Shown here one piece after another: positions 7,500-15,522 of a stretch of 64,000 nt of DNA (position 1 is the stretch's first letter; every line of letters starts with the position of its first letter). Below the pieces are notes generated by a model. The model was not told the origin of the DNA and did not search any database. It saw only the letters and a list, made by a program, of their open reading frames with translations. Location: positions 302,779-366,778 of the forward strand of contig NZ_NCSM01000014.1 in assembly GCF_002224125.1 (NCBI RefSeq), in the 5' to 3' direction. Made by a program: the position numbers and the translations under genes. This DNA comes from Streptomyces sp. NBS 14/10 (GTDB lineage: Bacteria; Actinomycetota; Actinomycetes; Streptomycetales; Streptomycetaceae).

Positions 7500-9199
7500 C
7501 CGGCGCGGAGTTCCCTCGCGAGGAGGTCGTCGAGTTCGGCGGGCTGCGCGCCGTACGCGCCCCGCTCACCTGGGGCCAGCAGGTCATCTACCGCGCGCTC
7601 CAGAGCCGTGCCCAGCGGGCCCACTACGACTACAACCAGCGCATGTCGCTGCCGGTGCCCGAGGGCCGCTCGCTGCGCGAGGTGATCGACGCCGTACGGG
7701 ATTTGGTCACCGCCCACGAGAGCCTGCGCACCGTGTACCGGGACGGGACCGCCGACTCCGCCCCGCACCAGGAGGTGCAGGGGGAGGGGCGGCTGACGGT
7801 CCGGGTCGTCCACGGCGACGATCCGGCCGCGGCGCTGGACGCCCTGGCCGTGACGGACTTCGACCTGTCGCGGGAGTGGGGCATCCGCGTGGCGGTGCTG
7901 ACCGGGCCCGGCGGCGAGCCGCGTCGGCTCGCGCTGTACGTGTCCCATGTCGCGGTGGACGGCTGGGCGATGGGCCTGGTCGTGCGCCGGCTGAAGGGCC
8001 TGTTGGCGGACGGCGCCGCCGTACGCGCCGAGGCCGAGGCCGAGGCTGAGGCCGTGGCCGGCGAGGCTGCGCCTGCCGGGGCTGTGCCCGCTGGGGCTGT
8101 GGCTACCCAGGGCGCGTCCGGCGAGGCTGCCCCTGCCGGAGGCGCGTCCGTCCAGGCCGTGCCCGCCGGGGCCGTGCCCGCCGGGGCCGCGGCCGCCGAG
8201 GCGGCGCGAGGCGAGGGCGCGCCTGTCGGAGCCGAGGCTGTGCCCGCCAAGGCCGTGCCTGCCCACGCCACGCCCGCCGAGGCCGTACGCGCCGCAGCCG
8301 TACCTACCCCGTCCGCACCAACCGCGCCCGTACCGCAGCCCGCCGACCTCGCCGAGACCGAGCGTTCGGAGATCGGGCGGACCGCGGACCGGCGCGCCGA
8401 CGCGTACCAGCGGTCGCTGCTGCGGCGCGCGCCCCGGACCATGTTTCCCAACCGCCCCTCCACGCCTCCCGCGACCGCGCCCGCTGGCGCCGCGGGGCCG
8501 CAGGGGTGGGCACACGGCGAGTTCCGGTCGGGGCGGCTGGAGGCGGCGGCGCGGGAGGTGGCCGGGCGTTGCCGGGCCGGCGAGGAGACCGTGTATCTCG
8601 CGGCAGTCGGCACGCTGCTGGCGCGCCGGGCGGGCCTCTCCCACTGCGTACTCAAGACGATCTTCGCTAACCGGATCGGCGCCGAGCGGCAGGCGATGGT
8701 GACCCCGCTCGCCTCGGATGTGCTGCTCTGCTTCGACGTCTCAGGGCCCTCGTTCGACGACTGCGTCCGCGCCGCCCACCTCGCCAAGCTGCGCGGATAC
8801 GCCCGCGCCCAGTACGACCCCGCACGTCTGGAGCGGCTGGTCGCGGAGATCGGCCGGGAGCGCGGTGAGCAGCTGGACCTGTCCGTGCTGCACAACGACC
8901 TCGGCGCCCTCGCGCCCCCCGCGGCGGACGGCGGCCGCCCGGCGCGCGGCTCCGCCGCAACGGAGACCTCCTTCCGCTGGGCCGAGCCCTTCCGGCTGCC
9001 CTCGGTCAAGCTCTACTGCAGTGTGCGCACCACGGACCGCGGCGAGCGGGTGATCGGCCTGGCCGCCGACACCCGGTATCTGCCCGCGCCCGACCTCCGC
9101 GGGCTGCTCTACGGCGTGGAGGAGCTGGTGGTGAACGAGCACCAAGGAGAGGCGCGGGACCGGGACGTCGACGAGCGGCTGTCGGCTCATGTCTCGTAA
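7496..9199 (+). CDS. Stand-alone condensation-domain protein
   Basis: A 567-residue protein of the NRPS condensation superfamily, which joins two carrier-bound substrates through an amide or ester bond. The first half-domain has AHESLRTVY and the active-site motif SHVAVDGW, with the general base at H151 and D155-G156. The second half-domain starts near residue 335 and contains KTIFANRIG and DLSVLHNDLG. Between them, about residues 176-285, lies a long low-complexity Ala/Pro/Glu linker absent from ordinary condensation domains. The TTG start at 7496 overlaps the carrier stop (TTGA). The gene overlaps the glycosyltransferase by 11 bases. Which substrates it joins is unknown. Confidence 0.78.
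   Translation: MTGAEFPREEVVEFGGLRAVRAPLTWGQQVIYRALQSRAQRAHYDYNQRMSLPVPEGRSLREVIDAVRDLVTAHESLRTVYRDGTADSAPHQEVQGEGRLTVRVVHGDDPAAALDALAVTDFDLSREWGIRVAVLTGPGGEPRRLALYVSHVAVDGWAMGLVVRRLKGLLADGAAVRAEAEAEAEAVAGEAAPAGAVPAGAVATQGASGEAAPAGGASVQAVPAGAVPAGAAAAEAARGEGAPVGAEAVPAKAVPAHATPAEAVRAAAVPTPSAPTAPVPQPADLAETERSEIGRTADRRADAYQRSLLRRAPRTMFPNRPSTPPATAPAGAAGPQGWAHGEFRSGRLEAAAREVAGRCRAGEETVYLAAVGTLLARRAGLSHCVLKTIFANRIGAERQAMVTPLASDVLLCFDVSGPSFDDCVRAAHLAKLRGYARAQYDPARLERLVAEIGRERGEQLDLSVLHNDLGALAPPAADGGRPARGSAATETSFRWAEPFRLPSVKLYCSVRTTDRGERVIGLAADTRYLPAPDLRGLLYGVEELVVNEHQGEARDRDVDERLSAHVS
8022..8340 (+). repeat. Degenerate Ala/Pro/Glu-coding repeat inside the condensation gene
   Basis: Short imperfect repeats encoding AEAEAEAEAV, then variants of PAGAVPAGA, run for about 105 codons without breaking the frame. 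The stretch replaces the short loop that normally links the two halves of a condensation domain. It looks like slippage-driven expansion. Confidence 0.65.
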
Positions 9200-10253
9200 C
9201 ACCGTCGGGGTGGTGATCGCCGCGATGAACTCCGCGGCGTTCATCGACCAGGCGCTCGGCTCCCTGGCCATGCAGACCACGCTCGCCGACCAGGTGGTGG
9301 TGGTCGACGACAACTCGGGGGACGACACCGTACGGCTCGTCGAGCGCTGGCGCGCCATCCTGCCGCTGACGCTGCTGCGCAACCACGGCCCGCGCCGCCT
9401 GGGAGTGTGGGGCGCGCGGCGGGCCGCGATCGAGGCGCTGGAGACGGATCTGGTGCTCCAGCTGGACGGCGACGACGTCGTACTGCCGCACCATGTGGCC
9501 GCGATGAGCGAGACGTACGCGGCCGCGCCCGGCCTGATCAGCCCGCGCCCGCTGACCTGGACCGGGCAGGGCCCCTTCCGCCCCGCCACGTACACCAAGG
9601 GCGGGCTGCCGGTCCCCGGCGACCAGCTGATCCAGCTGCTGGCACAGAACTACGTCGTCGTGGGGTCGTTGTTCGCGCGCGAGCTGTACGAGCGGATCGG
9701 CGGCTACCGCCATGTGGCGTACGGCGAGGAGTGGGATCTGTGGCTGCGGCTGGTGGCGGCGGGGGCGCGGGTGAGCAAGCCGGACGAGCCGTCGTATGTC
9801 TACCGGGTGCGGGCCTCCAGCTATGCGGGGGGTTTCGCCCGGAACGAGGCGGAGACCGAAGTGCTGAACCGATTCCTTGAGGAAGCCGAGCACCCCGTCC
9901 ACCGGCAGGCCGTGAAGGTGGCCCTGCTGCAGCGTACGGGTCTCGCCGCGCTCGGCGGCGCGCTCACGCCGGTGAGTGGCCCGCTGCCCGAGCCCGTACG
10001 GGCCTTCGCCGCCGGGCATGAACGGCCCCTGACGCGGGCGTACCGCGATCAGGACCTGGGCTGGGTCCTCGCCTTCGACTCCGAAGTGGCTGTCACCGAC
10101 GACCACGCCCGGGTGATCGTGCACGTGGTCGAGAAGGACGGGAACTACGAGGCCGTGGAGATAGCCGATCCGTTGATGCGGCGCGACGCGTCCTCGCTGC
10201 GCGACATCCTGCGCGGCGAACGAGGCGAGCGCGGCGAGCGAGGTGAGCGATGA
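9189..10253 (+). CDS. Family 2 (GT-A) glycosyltransferase
   Basis: A 354-residue cytoplasmic glycosyltransferase without membrane helices. The N-terminus is a typical GT2 nucleotide-sugar fold (VGVVIAAMNSAAFIDQALGS and VVVVDDNSGDDT), with the metal-binding DxD as QLDGDDVV near residue 95. The acceptor-side motif GEEWDLWLRLVAAG follows. The last residues are a GER tetra-repeat encoded by near-identical 9-bp units. It overlaps its neighbours by 11 and 4 bases, so it belongs to the 5773-11218 operon. It may glycosylate the assembled product or an intermediate; donor and acceptor are not predictable. Confidence 0.82.
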   Translation: MSRNTVGVVIAAMNSAAFIDQALGSLAMQTTLADQVVVVDDNSGDDTVRLVERWRAILPLTLLRNHGPRRLGVWGARRAAIEALETDLVLQLDGDDVVLPHHVAAMSETYAAAPGLISPRPLTWTGQGPFRPATYTKGGLPVPGDQLIQLLAQNYVVVGSLFARELYERIGGYRHVAYGEEWDLWLRLVAAGARVSKPDEPSYVYRVRASSYAGGFARNEAETEVLNRFLEEAEHPVHRQAVKVALLQRTGLAALGGALTPVSGPLPEPVRAFAAGHERPLTRAYRDQDLGWVLAFDSEVAVTDDHARVIVHVVEKDGNYEAVEIADPLMRRDASSLRDILRGERGERGERGER

Positions 10254-11218
10254 GCCGCGAGCAGGCGGTCAAGGAGGTGTTGGAGCGGGCCGCGCGGGTC
10301 CCGGACCGCTTCCGGCGGTTCGAGGTGGGCGCCGAGACCGCGGCCCGGGTGCACCGGATCGACGGGGCGCTGCTGGACGAGGCACTGGACCTCGGCCTCG
10401 CGTACGAGGGGAGCGGTGCGGACCGCCGCTTCGACGACTTCGATCTGAAGAACCTCGGCCTCGGCCTGCGCATCCCGTCCCCCGCCTGGCTTCAGGTACG
10501 GCTGTCTGCTCAGCCCTTCAACGCGGAGGCGGTCGTCACGACCACCTACCGGACGCGGTTCCAGGGGCGGGTGGGCGGCGCGGTCCTGGAGCCCTCGTCG
10601 CAGCTCGCCTCCGGGGTGGTGGACGGCACGCTGCGGCGGATGGGGCCCGATGTGTTCGAGGCGGATCTCCATGTGTCCGCAGGCGAAAACGCGCCGGATG
10701 CGGACAAGGGCGCGGCCGACTGCGCTCGGGAACTGGGGCCGGTGCTGCCGGAGGCCGCACGGCTCGAGTACTACCTCGTGCCCGACGAACTCCGCGACGA
10801 CGTCGGCTTCGTACGGGAGACCCGGCTGGCCGACTGCCGCGCCGGCACCACCTATCTGGCGCACGTGGCGGCAGAGGCCGGGGCGGCCGTGCGGCCGGCC
10901 AGCGGGCTGCTGCTGGCCGGCGCGTTCCCGCTGCCGCACGCCTGGCTCGAGGTGCGCCGCGGCGATCGGTGGCTGCCCGCCGATCCGTACTACCTCATCA
11001 GCATGGCCGGATACGGGCTGCTCGACGGCGAGCGGTGGCCGCCGCACCGGTCGGTCGCGGGGACGGTGTGGAAGATCTGCGGCCCCTACACGGATCTGTG
11101 CTTCCTGGCGACGGCGAGCGGCGGCCTGAGCGACGGCCCGAGCGGCGGACGGCCCGTGGGCCCGAGCGGCGGGCGGCCCGTAAAGACCTCCGTCAGGATT
11201 CTGCGGCGATCGACCTGA
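10250..11218 (+). CDS. Transglutaminase-fold enzyme of the island
   Basis: A 322-residue protein with a transglutaminase-like core. The papain-type triad is readable as C196 (LADCRAGTTYLAHVAAEAG region), H230 (PHAWLEV) and D245 (PADPYY). The N-terminal about 170 residues form a beta-rich domain. In the andrimid pathway a transglutaminase homologue, AdmF, forms an amide between two carrier-bound acyl groups. A similar role is possible here but inferred only from fold and context. It starts with an ATGA overlap after the glycosyltransferase. Its last 26 bases overlap the 3' end of the convergent ligase gene, and its tail contains a duplicated GPSGGRPV. Confidence 0.75.
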   Translation: MSREQAVKEVLERAARVPDRFRRFEVGAETAARVHRIDGALLDEALDLGLAYEGSGADRRFDDFDLKNLGLGLRIPSPAWLQVRLSAQPFNAEAVVTTTYRTRFQGRVGGAVLEPSSQLASGVVDGTLRRMGPDVFEADLHVSAGENAPDADKGAADCARELGPVLPEAARLEYYLVPDELRDDVGFVRETRLADCRAGTTYLAHVAAEAGAAVRPASGLLLAGAFPLPHAWLEVRRGDRWLPADPYYLISMAGYGLLDGERWPPHRSVAGTVWKICGPYTDLCFLATASGGLSDGPSGGRPVGPSGGRPVKTSVRILRRST

Positions 11219-12776
11219 GCGCCTTGCGGTCCGTCTTGCCGTTGCCCGTGAGCGGCAGCTCCGGGACCACCAGACAGCGGGCCGGGACCTTGTACGCCTC
11301 GATCTCCGCCTTGAGCGCGGTCAGCACCTCGCCGGGGCGCAGCGAGGAGCCCGCCACGCACAGCACCGCCTCCCCGCCGTCCCCCGACGGCGGCAGTACG
11401 GCCGCGCCGCGCACCCCGGGCACCCGGCGGGCGGCGGTCTCCACCTCCTCGGCGCTCACCCGGAACCCGCGCTGCTTGTACAGATCGTCGCGGCGCCCGG
11501 AAAAATACAGATAGCCGTCCTCGTCCAGCCGGCCGTAGTCCCCGGTGCGCAGCTCGGGGAAAAGCCCCTCGGCGCGCGGGAACCGCTGCGCGGTCTGCTC
11601 CGGCCGCCGCCAGTAACCCGCCATCACATGCGGGCCGCGCACCACGATCTCGCCCACGGTGCCCGGCGCCACCCGCCGCCCCCGCTCGTCCACCACCAGG
11701 ACCTCCGTACCGGGCAGCGCCCGCCCGCACGCGCCCGGTCTGCGCAGATCCTCGTCCGGCGGCATGATGGCCACCCGCTTGCACTCCGTCAGGCCGAACA
11801 TCAGCTGCACCCGCAGCCCGGGCAGCGCGGCGCGCAGCCCGGCCAGCACCTGCGGGGGCATCGCGGAGCCGGTGTTGGTGAGCAGCCGCAGCCGTACGCC
11901 TTCGGCGCCGTAGCGCGGCAGCATACGGGCCAGGCCCTGCGCGAGCGACGGGACGACGGGCAGCACGGTGGCCCCGGAGCGGCGGAGGTTCTTCAGCAGG
12001 ACCGGTCCTACGTCCGAGGTGCCGCCGAGCCAGAGGTGGGCGCCGGCCAGGGTGCTGAGGAAGAGCTGGTAGAGGCCGTAGTCGAAGGAGAGCGGCAGCG
12101 CGCAGTACACGACGTCCTCGGTGCGGTACGCCAGCTCGCCGTGGATGGCCCGGGCCGCGAACAGCAGTTGGGCGTGGGTGGATACGACGGCCTTGGGCGA
12201 ACCGGTGGAGCCCGAGGTGTAGATGAGGCAGACGGGGTCGACGGACAGCGGGCCGGAGGTTTCCCAAAGGTCCCCGCCGTCCTCGGCGTCCTCGCCGTCC
12301 TCATCCAGGAGCGGTGGGCCGTCGTCCGCGGTGACCAGGAGGGCCGCCTGGCTGTCCTCGCGGACATGGGCGAGGGCCGGGCCGCGTACCTGCTCATGCA
12401 GCACGCAGAACGCGGCCCCCACCCGCGAACAGCCGTACACCAGGGCCGCCATGGCGAGGCCGGACGGCAGGGCCAGCAGCACCCGGTCGCCGCGCCCGAC
12501 GCCCCGCTCGCGCAGCCACCCGGCGGCCCGCAGCGAGGCCGTGCGCAGCCGGGCGTAGTCCCAGGTCAGCTTGGTGTGGGTGAGAGCCGGGCGGGTGGGG
12601 TGGCGGCGGGCCGCCGCGTCGAGCAGATCGTGCAGTACGGCCGGCTGCCGGGAGGCGAGTACGTCGTGCGGTACGGCCGACTGCCCGGAGTCGGGCAGAT
12701 CGCGTCGTACGGCCGGCGGCCCGAACCCGGGGTCACCGGCGGGCAGCTCACCGGCGGGCAGGTCACCGGCGGGCAT
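11193..12776 (-). CDS. AMP-dependent ligase (ANL superfamily), second of the island
   Basis: Up to 527 residues. ANL motifs are LIYTSGSTGSPKAVVSTH, LMFGLTECK, ELRTGDYGRLDEDGYLYFSGR and the C-terminal LPLTGNGKTDRKAL with the catalytic lysine. The loop TECKRVA matches acyl-activating rather than classic NRPS A domains, but the substrate is unknown. The first about 50 codons are tandem repeats (12621-12775), so the true start is uncertain. The conserved domain begins at LHDLLDAAARRHP, and the annotated start overlaps the upstream adenylation gene by 14 bases. It is the last gene of the minus-strand operon that begins at 14614. Confidence 0.8.
   Translation of the reverse strand: MPAGDLPAGELPAGDPGFGPPAVRRDLPDSGQSAVPHDVLASRQPAVLHDLLDAAARRHPTRPALTHTKLTWDYARLRTASLRAAGWLRERGVGRGDRVLLALPSGLAMAALVYGCSRVGAAFCVLHEQVRGPALAHVREDSQAALLVTADDGPPLLDEDGEDAEDGGDLWETSGPLSVDPVCLIYTSGSTGSPKAVVSTHAQLLFAARAIHGELAYRTEDVVYCALPLSFDYGLYQLFLSTLAGAHLWLGGTSDVGPVLLKNLRRSGATVLPVVPSLAQGLARMLPRYGAEGVRLRLLTNTGSAMPPQVLAGLRAALPGLRVQLMFGLTECKRVAIMPPDEDLRRPGACGRALPGTEVLVVDERGRRVAPGTVGEIVVRGPHVMAGYWRRPEQTAQRFPRAEGLFPELRTGDYGRLDEDGYLYFSGRRDDLYKQRGFRVSAEEVETAARRVPGVRGAAVLPPSGDGGEAVLCVAGSSLRPGEVLTALKAEIEAYKVPARCLVVPELPLTGNGKTDRKALRSIAAES
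12621..12775. repeat. Compound tandem repeat at the 5' end of the second ligase gene
   Basis: Three 36-bp units (12621-12656, 12657-12692, 12693-12728) are followed by three 15-bp units (12731-12745, 12746-12760, 12761-12775; two read GGTCACCGGCGGGCA). All unit lengths are multiples of three, so the frame is kept. The encoded repeats are PAV/SAV-xHDL-like 12-mers and PAGDL/PAGEL pentamers. The last unit overlaps the stop codon of the upstream adenylation gene. Confidence 0.8.
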
Positions 12777-14373
12777 CCCGCCCTGCCTCCCGCGCGGCCT
12801 CCGCGGCCAGCGCCTTGCGGTCGATCTTGCCGTTGGCGTTCAGCGGGAACCGCGCCACCTGCTTCAGGACGCGCGGAATCGCGGCCCGGGGGAGCAGCTT
12901 GCCGAGTTCTTCGACGACCGGCCCCCGCTCGGTGGCGGCCCCGGTGTAATAGGCGTGCAGGGCATGGCTGTTGCCCGCGGGCACCGCCACCACCACCGCC
13001 TCGTCCACCCCCGAGCAGCGCCGCAGCGCCCACTCCACCTCCGGGATCTCCACCCGTACGCCCCGGATCTGCACCTGGTGGTCGAGCCGGCCCGAGTACA
13101 GCAGGGTGCCGCCGGGGGCCGTGGTGACCAGGTCGCCGGTGCGGTACCAGCGTTCGCCGTCGAGGTCGAGGAAGCGCCCGGCGTCGTCCTCCGGATCGAG
13201 GTAGCCCGCGAACATCTGCGGCCCGGTGACGCACAGTTCGCCCCGCTCCGGATGGCGGTTCCCCTCCGCGTCGAGGAGCGTGGCGCGCATCCCGGGGTGG
13301 AGCCGGCCCATGGGCACGCCGCCGTGCGCCTCGGGGTGTGGGACGTCGGTCGCGTGCCACTTGTGGACGGTGACGTTCATGGTGGCTTCCGTGGGTCCGT
13401 ACAGGTTCACCACGGTGGATCCGGGGGCGGCCCGCTGCCAGTCGGCCGCGTCGTGTTCCATCAGCGCCTCGCCCGCGAAGAAGCTCCAGCGCAGGCCGGG
13501 CATGGCCGCGTCGGTGAGCCGCCGGGTCCTGCGGACGACGGAGATCGTGCTGGGGGCGGAGAACCAGACCGTAATGCCGAGCTCGTTCACCAGCGCGGGG
13601 AGATCGGCATAGCCGAGGCCGGGGACGTGGGCGACGCACGCCCCCGCGCTCCAGGCGCAGAACAGATCGAAGATCAGGGGGTCGAAGGTGATGTCGACCG
13701 TCTGTGAGAAGACATCCTGCGGCCCGAAGTCGTAGAGGTCTCGCACACACCGCAGAAAGTGCTCGCCATTCGCGTGCGAGATGGGCACGCCTTTCGGGCG
13801 GCCGGTGGAGCCCGAGGTGAACATGATGTACGCGCGGTCGTCCGGTTCGACGCACCACGGCTCGAACGGCTCGAACGGCGCGGTCGCACCCGGATTTTCC
13901 GCCGGGCCATTTCCGGCCGGGGCGCTTTCGCCGCTCTCTCCGGTATTTATGCGTTCGGCATGCACGACCGGCGGGTGATCGGTCAGCTGATCGAGGATCC
14001 GCGCACCCTGGTCGTCCGCAAGGACCAGGGCCGTGTCGGCGGCCCGCAGCATGGCGTCGGTGCGCGCCGCGGGGAATTCCACGTTCAGCGGCATCGCCGC
14101 GGCGCCCGCGTACATCGCGGCCAGGATGCCGATGTACGCCACCTCGCCGCGTGCCGCGAGGACGCCGACCGTGGCCGGCCTGCCCTTGGCGGCGTCCACC
14201 AGGGCCGACGCCCAGGACAGCGCGGTCCGGTGCATCTCGGCGTAGGTCCAGGTCCGCGTGGACACCCGTAGCGCGATCCGGTCCGGATGAGCCCGTACCG
14301 AGGCCAGGAAATGGCCGTGCATACCCTGCCGGCCGCCCGGCCCGCCCCCGTCGGCCAGATGAGCGCTAGCCAT
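12763..14373 (-). CDS. Stand-alone NRPS-type adenylation enzyme
   Basis: A 536-residue amino-acid adenylating enzyme. Core motifs read MFTSGSTGRPKGVPISH (A3), FDPLIFDLF (A4), NLYGPTEATMN (A5), GERWYRTGDLV (A7), GRLDHQVQIRGVRVEIPEVE (A8) and LNANGKIDRKAL (A10). Aligned by eye to GrsA-A, the pocket positions read roughly D-P-F-F-F-A-L-M-N, which I do not recognise as a known code. It is encoded right after a carrier protein (8-base overlap), so it should load that carrier. An acyl-CoA dehydrogenase pair is transcribed divergently, which suggests oxidation of the loaded aminoacyl group. Confidence 0.82.
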   Translation of the reverse strand: MASAHLADGGGPGGRQGMHGHFLASVRAHPDRIALRVSTRTWTYAEMHRTALSWASALVDAAKGRPATVGVLAARGEVAYIGILAAMYAGAAAMPLNVEFPAARTDAMLRAADTALVLADDQGARILDQLTDHPPVVHAERINTGESGESAPAGNGPAENPGATAPFEPFEPWCVEPDDRAYIMFTSGSTGRPKGVPISHANGEHFLRCVRDLYDFGPQDVFSQTVDITFDPLIFDLFCAWSAGACVAHVPGLGYADLPALVNELGITVWFSAPSTISVVRRTRRLTDAAMPGLRWSFFAGEALMEHDAADWQRAAPGSTVVNLYGPTEATMNVTVHKWHATDVPHPEAHGGVPMGRLHPGMRATLLDAEGNRHPERGELCVTGPQMFAGYLDPEDDAGRFLDLDGERWYRTGDLVTTAPGGTLLYSGRLDHQVQIRGVRVEIPEVEWALRRCSGVDEAVVVAVPAGNSHALHAYYTGAATERGPVVEELGKLLPRAAIPRVLKQVARFPLNANGKIDRKALAAEAAREAGRDARR

Positions 14374-14614
14374 GCGAGCTCACAAACTCCGTAAGAGTTC
14401 CCACGGTGGCGAAATGCTCCAGTTCCAGGCTTTCCGTATCGAATTCGGCGCCCGTCTGTGTCTCGATGAGCATGAGCAGTTCAATAACCGAGGTGGAATC
14501 GAGACCGAGGTCCTCGAAGAGCCGGGTGCCGGTGTCGACGCCGGGCAGCTCGCCGCGTCCCAAAACTTGTCGCAGCGCCGCTAGAACGCTCTGCTCGGCG
14601 GAGGACTTTCGCAT
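14366..14614 (-). CDS. Discrete carrier protein 2
   Basis: An 82-residue carrier protein with the phosphopantetheine Ser at S40 in LFEDLGLDSTSVIEL. The same motif, LFEDLGLDSTS, occurs in carrier 3 (19058-19315), so the two are close relatives and distinct from carrier 1. ATG 14614 is taken as the start because the conserved fold begins right after it; upstream codons run into the promoter region. It is the first gene of the minus-strand operon and overlaps the adenylation gene by 8 bases. Confidence 0.85.
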   Translation of the reverse strand: MRKSSAEQSVLAALRQVLGRGELPGVDTGTRLFEDLGLDSTSVIELLMLIETQTGAEFDTESLELEHFATVGTLTEFVSSHG

Positions 14615-14644
14615 GGTCCGGATCGAAGTGGATACGCCATCAGG

Positions 14645-14683
14645 TGTCAAGGTCTTGACGTGTATCTTGGTGGCTCCTAGGGT
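14645..14683 (+). promoter_or_regulatory. Divergent promoter with 16-bp palindromic operator
   Basis: TGTCAAGGTCTTGACG (14645-14660) is an inverted repeat, GTCAAG-GT-CTTGAC at its core. Its right half supplies a -35 TTGACG (14655-14660), which is followed after exactly 17 bases by TAGGGT (14678-14683) as a -10 for the rightward operon. The left half gives TTGACA on the minus strand (14650-14645) facing the carrier gene at 14614. The same palindrome, differing at one central base, lies upstream of rok7B7 at 20524-20539. Confidence 0.65.
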
Positions 14684-14721
14684 CTTGCCGCACGATTGAC
14701 CATCACCGGGGGCCGGGGTAT

Positions 14722-15522
14722 ATGGGGTTGGGGGATATGGCGGCAAAAGCTGCGGAATTGTCCTCCACGGACCCCGGATTGGACCCAGGAGCGGCGCCCG
14801 GAGCGGACCCCGAAGTGGACCCCCTCTCCGCCGCATTGGACGTCTTGCGCACCGCCCGCGAGACCGGCCTCTCTTCGGCTTTGGCCGCCGCCGTGCGACA
14901 CCTGGATTTCCTCGCACCCTGCTCCGACAAGGGCTTTTGTGTTCTGCCCGACGGGTCGGCGGCCAGTTCCCCGGAAATACGCGGCTGGCTGATGGCGGGC
15001 CGCGTGGTGCCCGGCGAGCGGGTCACGGTACGGCCGGGCCCGCGCCACGAGTTGGCCGAGCGCGAGGGTCTCGAGGTCCTTCAGGTCGTTCCCCGAGATC
15101 GTCTCGACGACGGCGCAGGGCCGGAGCCCGGCCAGCACGATCGGCTCGCGCTCGCCGGGACGCTGTTCGCCGCGCTGCGCGCCGGGCTGGCCGAGGCGCT
15201 GCTGGAGCGGGCTGTGGCGCACGTAGCGGGGCGGCGCTCCGGCGAACGGCCGCTGATCGAGCGGCAGTTGGTGCGCGCCAAGATCGCCGACTGCGTCGCC
15301 GCCGTCCGCGCCTGCGAGCTTCTGCTGACCACGTCCGGGGCCGATCCGTACGCCGCACCCGAGCTCCACCGGCGCCTCGACGCGGCCGACGCGGCCCTGA
15401 CGAACCTCTTCGGCGGCGCCGGCTATCTGGCCGACCACCCCGTGCGCTCCCTGTACGTCGCGGCGTACGTCGGCAGCCTGTGGGTGGCGCCGCCGCGGGA
15501 CCCCGAACGGGAGTGGTCGTGA
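14722..15522 (+). CDS. Acyl-CoA dehydrogenase-like protein reduced to the C-terminal domain
   Basis: A 266-residue protein matching only the helical C-terminal domain of acyl-CoA dehydrogenases. RQLVRAKIADCVAAVRACELLL corresponds to the FAD- and tetramer-contacting helix, and FGGAGYLADHPVRSLY to the family's C-terminal GGxGY motif. The N-terminal helical and beta domains of a full dehydrogenase are not recognisable. The start may be ATG 14722 or 14737. Its stop overlaps the start of the full-length dehydrogenase (GTGA), so the pair may act as unequal subunits. Activity on its own is doubtful. Confidence 0.65.
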   Translation: MGLGDMAAKAAELSSTDPGLDPGAAPGADPEVDPLSAALDVLRTARETGLSSALAAAVRHLDFLAPCSDKGFCVLPDGSAASSPEIRGWLMAGRVVPGERVTVRPGPRHELAEREGLEVLQVVPRDRLDDGAGPEPGQHDRLALAGTLFAALRAGLAEALLERAVAHVAGRRSGERPLIERQLVRAKIADCVAAVRACELLLTTSGADPYAAPELHRRLDAADAALTNLFGGAGYLADHPVRSLYVAAYVGSLWVAPPRDPEREWS

